Origin: JAICNR01 sp035687725 | GTDB lineage: Bacteria; Gemmatimonadota; Gemmatimonadetes; JACCXV01; JAHWKZ01 | Length of the DNA: 5,391 bases | Assembly: GCA_035687725.1 (NCBI GenBank) | Contig: DASRVB010000187.1 | Span: 1-5,391 of the forward strand | Reading direction: 5' to 3' | Shown here: positions 1 through 5,391 of the stretch, one piece after another | Layout of the letters: the number at the start of each line of letters is the position of its first letter | How positions within the stretch are numbered: position 1 is the first letter of the stretch | The notes under the pieces: model-generated | What the model saw: only the letters and a program-made list of their open reading frames with translations | The model's database searches: none | What the model was told of the DNA's origin: nothing | Made by a program: the position numbers and the translations under genes

Positions 1-285
1 TTCAGCCACCCTGACTTCGAGCAGCCCATGGCGTTCTTCGGCAGGTATATCGAAGTGACGCCCCACTCCCGCATCGTCTGGACGAATGAGGAAAGCGAGG
101 ATGGTCCCGTTTCCACGGTGACCTTCGAGGAAAAAGACGGCCAGACGCTATTGGTCCTGACCGAACTCTATCCTTCCAGGCAAGCCCTCGACGACGCGAT
201 CGCCTCCGGCAGCACGGGCACGAGCGGGGCGGCCGAGCAGTTCGAGCTGTTGGACGAGCTCCTCGTCACCTTGGTGAGACCATGA
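1..285 (+). CDS. SRPBCC/AHSA1-like domain protein, C-terminal part (5' truncated)
   Basis: The frame is open from the first base of the window to a TGA at 283-285, giving 94 visible residues. The gene's start lies off the left edge; the ATG at 28 is an internal methionine, because coding-like sequence (FSHPDFEQP) precedes it. The pattern is that of the C-terminal half of the AHSA1-like branch of the SRPBCC (START/Bet v1-like) fold. It has the strand FFGRYIEVTPHSRIVWTNE, the strand pair VSTVTFEEKDG and TLLVLTELYPS, and a long C-terminal helix ending in EQFELLDELLVTL. Members of this family have a hydrophobic cavity and are usually annotated as polyketide cyclase, START-like or Hsp90-ATPase-activator-like. 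The ligand cannot be predicted, and in bacteria these genes often sit beside ArsR-type regulators, which cannot be checked here. It converges with the minus-strand genes across a 125-bp gap. Family assignment is fairly secure; specific function is unknown. Confidence 0.85.
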   Translation, partial: FSHPDFEQPMAFFGRYIEVTPHSRIVWTNEESEDGPVSTVTFEEKDGQTLLVLTELYPSRQALDDAIASGSTGTSGAAEQFELLDELLVTLVRP

Positions 286-349
286 GAAAGCCCCGACCAT
301 TGCTGGTCCTCGTCGCCGCTGCCTTTGCCGTGCCGCGCGCACGACGACG

Positions 350-370
350 GCGCATGGACAAGCCATGCGC
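350..370. terminator. Perfect 8-bp hairpin between convergent genes (possible bidirectional terminator)
   Basis: The arms GCGCATGG (350-357) and CCATGCGC (363-370) are perfect reverse complements around the 5-base loop ACAAG. The hairpin lies 64 bases past the stop of the plus-strand SRPBCC gene and 40 bases past the stop of the minus-strand lipoprotein gene, which is where a shared terminator would be expected. Neither strand has a T-run after the stem, so it is not a canonical intrinsic terminator. It could still act as a 3'-end stabiliser or assist Rho-dependent termination. The rest of the 286-410 gap shows only a short direct repeat, CGAGCCCG at 383-390 and 392-399. Confidence 0.4.
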
Positions 371-410
371 ACACCAGAATCGCGAGCCCGACGAGCCCGG
401 GAATCTCGTT

Positions 411-3400
411 CTAGTGCGAAGGGCGGCCCCGCTCCTCGAGCCTGGCGACGGTGTACCTGGTATTGGTCCACGCTTCCAGTGCCAGGTACGCGAACCAATA
501 TTCGTATTTTTTATAATCGCCCGTGCCGAGAACCACCCGGTACCAATCGATCGCGTCCGAGATACGACCTTCACTTTCTGCCTTGAGCCCGACGTAATAG
601 GCGATCTGCGCCTTTCTCTCGGGCGTCCGCGCCAGCTCCAGAAGCCGATCCTCGGTCTCCATCCCCAGCAGATAGCGACCCATGACGTCGAAATCGCTTT
701 CCCGCGCGATGCGGTAGTGTTCAAGGAGCTCGCGATAATGCGGCTTCGTTTCCCTTCGGATTCCGGACGCCGCTCTCATCAACCAGAGCACCTCGGGATA
801 GGCTGTGTCCTCAGGATGGGGGATGAGCTCCCAGAGGAGTTCATCGGCCCCCTCCGCATACATCACCCGGCTCACCTGGCTCAAGACTTCTGAAGGGATT
901 CGGGGGCGGATCCAATCCAGGGCCTCGACCTCGCCCCTCCATGCCTTCAAGAACAGGTACGCGCGAATGGGATTCCGATAGCTCCCGATCGCGCTCGTCG
1001 CATCCAATTGGGACTGAAGGATGAAGGCGAGATCCGGTCGCCCTCTCTGACTCAACCCCTGCGGCAAGCCCTCCGAGATCCAGGAAGGCACCCCTCCGCG
1101 GACGATTTCCGCAAACGCCGCCTTCGCCTCATCGGGCGGAGCCTCCGCAAAAACGCGGAGGAATGCCTCGGCGACCTCCTCCCGCCAGGCCCAGACATCC
1201 AGCGGGAAGCGTGAATCGTTCAAGACCTCGGGAACCTCTCCGTAACGTCCTTGCCTCCAGAGAACCTCCGCCAGGACGACTCGAGAGAAGGGAAAATCGG
1301 AGTAACGCTCGACGCCGTGACGAGCGAGCTCGAGGGCTTCCCTCTCCTTGCCCACTGCCTGAAAAATGAGGGCGGCTCGTCCGATCGTACCTGCGTGGTT
1401 GAATCGGATCACGTTCTCGATATCGTTCTCAGCCCGGTGGAATTCTCCCTTCAGGTAGTACATTCGCGCCAGCGCGGTTTGAGCGGTCACATTCTCGAAC
1501 CCATCCCGATCCGGATTGCCGAGTCGCCAGTCTCTGATCAGCTTGATCCCCTCGTCGTATGCTCCCGCGTCCTCCAGGTGCCCCAGAACCACTTCGAGAA
1601 TCTCCCACCTGCTGGGATCCGATCCGATCATGCGCATCGCGATGTCGTCGATGTAGGCGTCGTCCACGAGACTGTCCGCCAGGAGGTATTCCAAGGCATC
1701 TACACGCCAGCGGACCGCTAGATCCTCGTCTTCCACTCTCGCCTTGAGCGTCATCGCATCGCCGCTTGCGCGCGCGAGCCAGGATCGTGTTCCTTCGTGC
1801 GTGGGACCCGCGAGATCGACCACGCTGCGATAGAGCCGGTCGCGGGTTCGGAGATCGAAGCGCGTGCCGGCAAGTCTGGCCAGGTAGAATTGATGTTCCG
1901 GCCGGGAATCCAGACGCCTCCCGAGCCCGTACGCTGCGTCGTGCAAGCGCGGGTCTGCATAGGGTAGCTGTTCCTCCAGCTCATCGAAGCTCCGCATCCA
2001 GGATCGAACACCCAGACAGCGCACGCGCCCGAGGTCGTCGGTCAGGTCCTCGACGTCGCCGCTGCCTCTCTCGGACTGAACCAGATGGCCATACCACCGC
2101 TCGATCTGATCGCCTACGGGAGGTGGGGCGTTCTCGAGATCCTTCAGGAGCGCTCCGGACCAGTCCACTGAGGCCAGGGTGTCCAGGTAATAGCGGGCGA
2201 CGTGGGCGATGGACCCGTAGAGGTAGCCGGCATGGTGCGCACGAAGGAGGCGGACGTCCACGAAGGGTCCTGGGAAATCCTGCTCGACATCCTCGAGATC
2301 GTCCTCGAACCGTCGAATCAGGTCCACCGTTCTGCCACCCAGTTCGCTGTCGACGGCCTCGATCGCCGCGCCCAACTCGCGCTCGTACCGGCCGTCGAAC
2401 GCACGGACGGCCTCCAGGTCGGGGCCTCTATCGGTCACCCTCCAGAACTCCAGGAGCGCCAGATATGGAAGAACCGGAGTGAGCGGTCGCGTGATCTCGT
2501 GTCGGCCCGCCAGGAACCCCGTCGACAGGATGGCTGTCGTGAGCTGGGGCTTCGGTACAAACTCCTCGATCCAGGCCCGCCAGGCGTCGGCATTCCTCTG
2601 TTCGGACAGACGGGAGAGATAGAGATATCGTGTCAGTGGAGCCGCATCCGCGGCTTCCGCCAGTTGCCGTAGCCTCTCGGTCTCGTTCGACAGATATGCC
2701 CGCACGGGATTGTCGGGAGGCAACGTTCCCGCCACGTCCACGGCATGGGACGAATAGCCGAGTCGATCCGCGAGGAGCGCTTCCTCCTCGCTCAGGTCGC
2801 CGTCGCCGATGGCCCGAGCCATCGCCAGGACCGCCAGAGCTCTGGCTTCGAGGCCGTCGGTGACCTCGATCTCGTGCAAACCCTGCACGTCGAGGAGGAC
2901 GAGGCCGCGAGCGGCGAGAACCAGCTCGCGGGGATCCCGTCGCCCCTCCCTCCAGTGGGCGTCGATCTGTCGCAAGGCGCCGATGATCTCCTCGGGGCGG
3001 AGTCGATCGAGGCGAGCCTCGATTCGATCGATCTCGCGCTGTGGGACAACCGGCGCGAGCGGATCTCCCTTCGGGCCTTTCATGGCGCGGTTCTCCAGGA
3101 GCTGGAGGGCATCCGCGAAGCGGGGGATCTCCGCAAGTTTCCCGAGCGGGACATCGTCATGGCGCAAAAGCCAGCCGGATCCGTCCCAGCCGACCTGGAT
3201 CTCCTCGACGCGTCGGCCCGTCATCAGCTCCCCGAGCTCCGCGGTCGCGAGGACGAAGCGCCGATCGGGGGCGAAGGGAGGTTGGTTGCGGACAACGCCC
3301 AGCATCTCGCGCCCGGACACCTCGAGCACGCTCCGAGTGGGAGGTGAGGCATAGGTCGCCTTCGCGAACCCGAGCGCACAATCCGTTCTAGGCTCGTCCA

Positions 3401-3464
3401 TGAAACGACTGCAAGAGCAGGCGACCAGCGCGATCATTCCTATCAGAGTCGCCCCGTGCTTCAT
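411..3464 (-). CDS. Large TPR-like repeat lipoprotein, function unknown
   Basis: This encodes 1017 residues starting at the ATG at 3464-3462. The open frame extends upstream to 3623, but that extension is Arg/Gly-rich and lies over the upstream gene. The chosen start gives a clear lipoprotein signal: MKHG, a hydrophobic stretch, then lipobox L13-V14-A15-C16. Ser17 at position +2 fits outer-membrane sorting under the E. coli Lol rule. Residues about 30-130 look like a separate globular region with beta character (RRFVLATAELGELM, VEEIQVGWDGSGWLLRHDD). From about 140 onward the protein is almost entirely helical and rich in acidic and Arg residues. TPR-like helix pairs are clearest at about 660-750 (ARMYYLKGEFHRAENDIENV, EREALELARHGVERYSDFP, LAEVLWRQGRYGEVPEVLND) and 950-990 (QIAYYVGLKAESEGRISDAI, DWYRVVLGTGDY). 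No catalytic motif was recognised. The start overlaps the upstream membrane-protein stop as ATGA and has no strong Shine-Dalgarno, so translational coupling is likely. A scaffold or protein-interaction role at the envelope is inference. Confidence 0.85.
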   Translation of the reverse strand: MKHGATLIGMIALVACSCSRFMDEPRTDCALGFAKATYASPPTRSVLEVSGREMLGVVRNQPPFAPDRRFVLATAELGELMTGRRVEEIQVGWDGSGWLLRHDDVPLGKLAEIPRFADALQLLENRAMKGPKGDPLAPVVPQREIDRIEARLDRLRPEEIIGALRQIDAHWREGRRDPRELVLAARGLVLLDVQGLHEIEVTDGLEARALAVLAMARAIGDGDLSEEEALLADRLGYSSHAVDVAGTLPPDNPVRAYLSNETERLRQLAEAADAAPLTRYLYLSRLSEQRNADAWRAWIEEFVPKPQLTTAILSTGFLAGRHEITRPLTPVLPYLALLEFWRVTDRGPDLEAVRAFDGRYERELGAAIEAVDSELGGRTVDLIRRFEDDLEDVEQDFPGPFVDVRLLRAHHAGYLYGSIAHVARYYLDTLASVDWSGALLKDLENAPPPVGDQIERWYGHLVQSERGSGDVEDLTDDLGRVRCLGVRSWMRSFDELEEQLPYADPRLHDAAYGLGRRLDSRPEHQFYLARLAGTRFDLRTRDRLYRSVVDLAGPTHEGTRSWLARASGDAMTLKARVEDEDLAVRWRVDALEYLLADSLVDDAYIDDIAMRMIGSDPSRWEILEVVLGHLEDAGAYDEGIKLIRDWRLGNPDRDGFENVTAQTALARMYYLKGEFHRAENDIENVIRFNHAGTIGRAALIFQAVGKEREALELARHGVERYSDFPFSRVVLAEVLWRQGRYGEVPEVLNDSRFPLDVWAWREEVAEAFLRVFAEAPPDEAKAAFAEIVRGGVPSWISEGLPQGLSQRGRPDLAFILQSQLDATSAIGSYRNPIRAYLFLKAWRGEVEALDWIRPRIPSEVLSQVSRVMYAEGADELLWELIPHPEDTAYPEVLWLMRAASGIRRETKPHYRELLEHYRIARESDFDVMGRYLLGMETEDRLLELARTPERKAQIAYYVGLKAESEGRISDAIDWYRVVLGTGDYKKYEYWFAYLALEAWTNTRYTVARLEERGRPSH

Positions 3465-4216
3465 GGATCCGGTCCGATCTTCTCGATGATTCCCGCCTCG
3501 AACGCCTCGAGGAGCGGGGCCCTTTCTTCTGTCCCCCCGGGACAGCCGCTGATCTGGATCAATCGCACCTTCGCTCCCTTCGGTGCTTCCTCGATCCGTA
3601 CAATCGCGGTAACGGCCCCGCACATCTCGGTCGGGACGCCGATATGGAGTTCCTCGGGCGCAAGGATTCCCATGGGACTCGACTCCCTACAGTAGAGGGC
3701 AGCCGCTATCAATCGACGACGAAGCTCGCCGCTCGGTATCGAGAAAGAGTAGGTACGGTTATATTCGTGCTCTTCAGGGGCCAAGGACGTGCCCGTAAAG
3801 GCCAGGAGGGAGATCGCAATCACGGCGCATCGCGTGATCGGCCGCCTGACGGTTTCGCGGATCCGCGACGCGTGGACGTGCGCCACGGGGACCATCGCGA
3901 GCGCGACGCAGTCGGAGAAATCGACCACTCGGCCGATCGGAAAGAGATTCAGCCCGTTCCAGGCTGCAATCAACGCATCGGAATAGGGCGATTTCCAATA
4001 GACGAAGGCGATCGCAACCGTGCCGCTCAGTAGCCACCGCCATCGGGGCAGCACGACGACTCCCAACCAGGTGACGGCAAACAGGCCGGCCAAGTCCGAC
4101 AACTTGCCCGTCAACCCATTGTGCAGCGCAGACTTGAGCAGCCAGTCATTGGCCACGAGAAGCGTCAGCGCGCTCAGGTAAACGGGGGAGGTGAGCGGTC
4201 GACCCGTTTCGTTCAT
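3461..4216 (-). CDS. Uncharacterised multi-pass membrane protein with LTGKLSDLAGLF motif
   Basis: This encodes 251 residues from the ATG at 4216-4214. The first 145 residues are strongly hydrophobic with about five predicted membrane segments (roughly 11-27, 41-57, 62-77, 103-116 and 129-145). Polar motifs sit in or next to them: N23-D24 with K28 (VANDWLLK), L35-F46 (LTGKLSDLAGLF), K75-D80 (KSPYSD), N87, and G95-D102 (GRVVDFSD). From memory, the ND..LK / LTGKLSD.AGL / GR.VD..D arrangement recurs in uncharacterised membrane proteins of Myxococcota, Acidobacteria and Bacteroidota; I know no established function. Residues about 146-251 are soluble, with beta-strand-like stretches and cysteines at 176, 199 and 225; which side of the membrane they face is unclear. 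The TGA stop overlaps the start of the lipoprotein gene (ATGA). No Shine-Dalgarno is visible before the start; an inverted repeat abuts it instead. Coding status is very likely, function unknown. Confidence 0.87.
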   Translation of the reverse strand: MNETGRPLTSPVYLSALTLLVANDWLLKSALHNGLTGKLSDLAGLFAVTWLGVVVLPRWRWLLSGTVAIAFVYWKSPYSDALIAAWNGLNLFPIGRVVDFSDCVALAMVPVAHVHASRIRETVRRPITRCAVIAISLLAFTGTSLAPEEHEYNRTYSFSIPSGELRRRLIAAALYCRESSPMGILAPEELHIGVPTEMCGAVTAIVRIEEAPKGAKVRLIQISGCPGGTEERAPLLEAFEAGIIEKIGPDP

Positions 4217-4245
4217 GTTCGCGATGCGTCTATTGACGCACGAAC
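4217..4245 (-). promoter_or_regulatory. Interrupted inverted repeat directly abutting a start codon
   Basis: Read on the minus strand the order is GTTCG, TGCGTC, loop AATA, GACGCA, a 3-base bulge TCG, then CGAAC. Both arm pairs are perfect complements, giving an 11-bp interrupted stem. The last base of the repeat is immediately before the ATG of the membrane-protein gene at 4216. It lies 29 bases past the stop of the permease gene. In RNA it would occupy the ribosome-binding region, where no Shine-Dalgarno is visible. No T-run follows the stem, so it does not look like a standard terminator. It may be a translation-control hairpin or an operator dyad; which one is inference. Confidence 0.4.
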
Positions 4246-4274
4246 GGGGCCCGGCTCGGCAGCCGCCGCGCGGC

Positions 4275-5391
4275 TCAGGTCCGCGCGCGCGCCAGGAGCG
4301 CGATCCCGACCAGGCCGAAGATCCCGTTGGCGAGCCAGGCGGCGGCGACCGGCGGCAGACCGCCGCCGTAGCCGATCCCCTGACCCACCCTCAGGAAGCC
4401 CCAGAAGATTATCGTCAGGAAGAGCGCGAGCCCGAACCCGACGGTGCCGCTCTGCCGGCTCGCGTGGGAAGCGGACCCCACCAGCGCGATTCCGAAGATC
4501 AGGATGACGAAGTTCGCGAAGGGGTAGGCGATCTTCATGTGCAGGTCGACCATTTCCTGACGGGTGTCGGCCCCTAGACGCTCGCGGTCGTCGATGTAGC
4601 GCACGAGATCCTCGTAGCCCATCTCCTCGGGTTCCTTGCTCTCCACGAGGAGCTCCTGGGGGGAGTCGGAGAGACCCGGGGAGCGCAGGATCAGGAACGT
4701 GTACATGCGCTCGTCGATCGGTCGGGTGGTCGCGACCGCTCCGGCGGCCGAGGTGTCCGCGGGCGACGCTGCCGCCGCTGCAGGGACCGCGGCGGTCGAA
4801 TCCGCGGCGGTCGAATCCGCCACCGCGGCCGCCTCCTCCCCTGGAAACACCCGCAGCTCGCCGTTCTGCAGCGCCCACAGCTTGCGCGCCGCGTCCCAGG
4901 TCATCTGGGGCGCATTGATCCGCACGAAGGTCCCATCCTCCATCTCGCGCTGGATCTCCACTTGGTCCGCCGAGCCGCCGCCGGAGTCGTTCACGAACAT
5001 CGAGCGCACCAGGTACGTGTATCCTTCGGGATTCTGGTACACGAAGTTGCCTCGGAAGTCCTCGAAGTCGGCGGGCTGGTCCAGGATCTCCTCCTCGTAC
5101 ACCTCGTTGCTCTGCTCGTTGAGCCGCGGCACGATCGTCTCCCCGAGGAACAGCACGCCAAGCGTCAGCGCGAGACCGAACGCCATGAGCGGAAGCGTGA
5201 TGCGATAGAGGCTGAGCCCGCTCGACTTCATCGCCGTCAACTCTCCGTGTCTGCCCATCTCGCCGATCGAGATGATGGTCGCGATCAGGACCGCCATGGG
5301 AAGCGTGAGGAGCGTGTTGTACGGCATCTGGAGCAGGTAGTACCGGCCGACCGTGGACCACGGCGTGTCGTGGTCGATGTACACGTCGACG
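4275..5391 (-). CDS. LptF/LptG family LPS-export permease (N-terminus beyond window)
   Basis: Lpt permeases form the membrane part of the LptB2FG ABC transporter, which extracts LPS from the inner membrane and feeds it to LptC/LptA. The frame is open to the right edge and about 371 residues are visible. The GTG at 5384 is internal, as VD precedes it in frame and the family's first membrane helix is missing. Numbering from that GTG, membrane segments lie at about 20-42 (MPYNTLLTLPMAVLIATIIS), 60-81, 286-304, 314-333 and 345-366. After the first comes GEMGRHGELTAMKSSGLSLYRI, split here as GEMGRHGELTAMK plus SSGLSLYRI, the cytoplasmic loop and coupling-helix region that contacts LptB in this family. 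Residues about 85-280 are the periplasmic beta-jellyroll domain, interrupted at about 184-220 by an Ala/Asp/Ser/Thr-rich linker. The conserved DLHMKIAYPFANFV enters the C-terminal helices. VD at the edge and GGLPPVAAAWLANGIF near the end look more LptG-like than LptF-like, but the two cannot be firmly separated here. Confidence 0.94.
   Translation of the reverse strand, partial: VDVYIDHDTPWSTVGRYYLLQMPYNTLLTLPMAVLIATIISIGEMGRHGELTAMKSSGLSLYRITLPLMAFGLALTLGVLFLGETIVPRLNEQSNEVYEEEILDQPADFEDFRGNFVYQNPEGYTYLVRSMFVNDSGGGSADQVEIQREMEDGTFVRINAPQMTWDAARKLWALQNGELRVFPGEEAAAVADSTAADSTAAVPAAAAASPADTSAAGAVATTRPIDERMYTFLILRSPGLSDSPQELLVESKEPEEMGYEDLVRYIDDRERLGADTRQEMVDLHMKIAYPFANFVILIFGIALVGSASHASRQSGTVGFGLALFLTIIFWGFLRVGQGIGYGGGLPPVAAAWLANGIFGLVGIALLARART
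4787..4820. repeat. In-frame 15-bp tandem repeat inside the Lpt permease gene
   Basis: The unit CCGCGGCGGTCGAAT occurs at 4787-4801 and again, identical, at 4802-4816, followed by a partial third copy CCGC at 4817-4820. On the coding strand it gives the pentapeptide repeat in ADSTAADSTAA, at about residues 189-199 of the visible permease. This lies in the low-complexity linker of the periplasmic domain. Because the unit is a multiple of three, gain or loss of copies would keep the reading frame. Confidence 0.85.

Noticed and set aside
1766..3391. Several plus-strand frames of 116-238 codons antisense to the lipoprotein gene
   Set aside because: Low-complexity Arg/Pro/Ser-rich or motif-free translations overlapping one another, as expected from few stop codons opposite a GC-rich gene.
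3465..3623. N-terminal extension of the lipoprotein reading frame to an upstream ATG at 3623
   Set aside because: The extension is Arg/Gly-rich, lies entirely over the upstream membrane-protein gene and would bury a textbook lipoprotein signal; the ATGA overlap start at 3464 is far better.
4217..4245. SOS (LexA) box at the inverted repeat with GTTCG and CGAAC arms
   Set aside because: The Gram-positive-type box has CGAAC then four bases then GTTCG; here the arms are in the opposite order and far apart.
4217..4274. Sigma-70-type promoter for the membrane-protein gene
   Set aside because: Apart from a weak CAATAG-like element there is no matching -35 at proper spacing; the pair may simply be read from the permease transcript.
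4265..4274. 10-bp palindrome GCCGCGCGGC next to the permease stop codon
   Set aside because: A self-complementary G/C run is common by chance at this composition and has no loop or T-tract to make it a terminator.
4636..5208. Plus-strand 190-codon frame antisense to the permease
   Set aside because: Ser/Ala-rich shadow of the tandem-repeat linker and jellyroll region, with no recognisable domain.
4213..5361. Long minus-strand frame of 382 codons over the permease gene
   Set aside because: Arg/Gly/Pro-rich shadow frame of a GC-rich gene; the LptF/LptG frame at the same place has clear family motifs and membrane helices.

Overview
The window is a GC-rich bacterial segment from a diderm (Gram-negative-type) organism. 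It carries an LPS-transport permease of the LptF/LptG family and a large protein with a lipoprotein signal peptide, both of which fit a cell with an outer membrane. GC-rich codons and the Ala/Asp/Ser/Thr-rich linker in the permease resemble Gemmatimonadota, Eisenbacteria or Myxococcota-type genomes. That is an impression only; no marker in the window fixes the phylum.

Layout. (1) Positions 1-285 on the + strand hold the 3' end of an SRPBCC/AHSA1-like gene, cut by the left edge. (2) Positions 286-410 are a short convergent intergenic gap containing a perfect 8-bp hairpin. (3) Positions 411-4216 on the - strand hold two overlapping genes, described here in transcription order. The first is a 251-residue multi-spanning membrane protein (3461-4216) of an uncharacterised family with a conserved-looking LTGKLSDLAGLF motif. 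Its stop codon overlaps, as ATGA, the start of the second, a 1017-residue TPR-like lipoprotein (411-3464). (4) Positions 4217-4274 are a 58-bp gap with an interrupted inverted repeat directly against the start codon of the membrane-protein gene. (5) Positions 4275-5391 on the - strand hold most of an LptF/LptG permease, missing only its N-terminal end beyond the right edge.

How the genes may work together. The permease belongs to the inner-membrane machine that extracts LPS and passes it to the periplasmic bridge. The membrane protein and the TPR-like lipoprotein are translationally coupled by overlap and probably act together at the envelope, but no function can be read from sequence alone. 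Their codon use is visibly less GC-rich at third positions than the permease, so they may be an accessory pair placed downstream of a core gene. There is no sign of a CRISPR array, transposase, tRNA, rRNA, integrase or recognisable defence or biosynthetic cluster. The coupled pair is the least explained part of the window.
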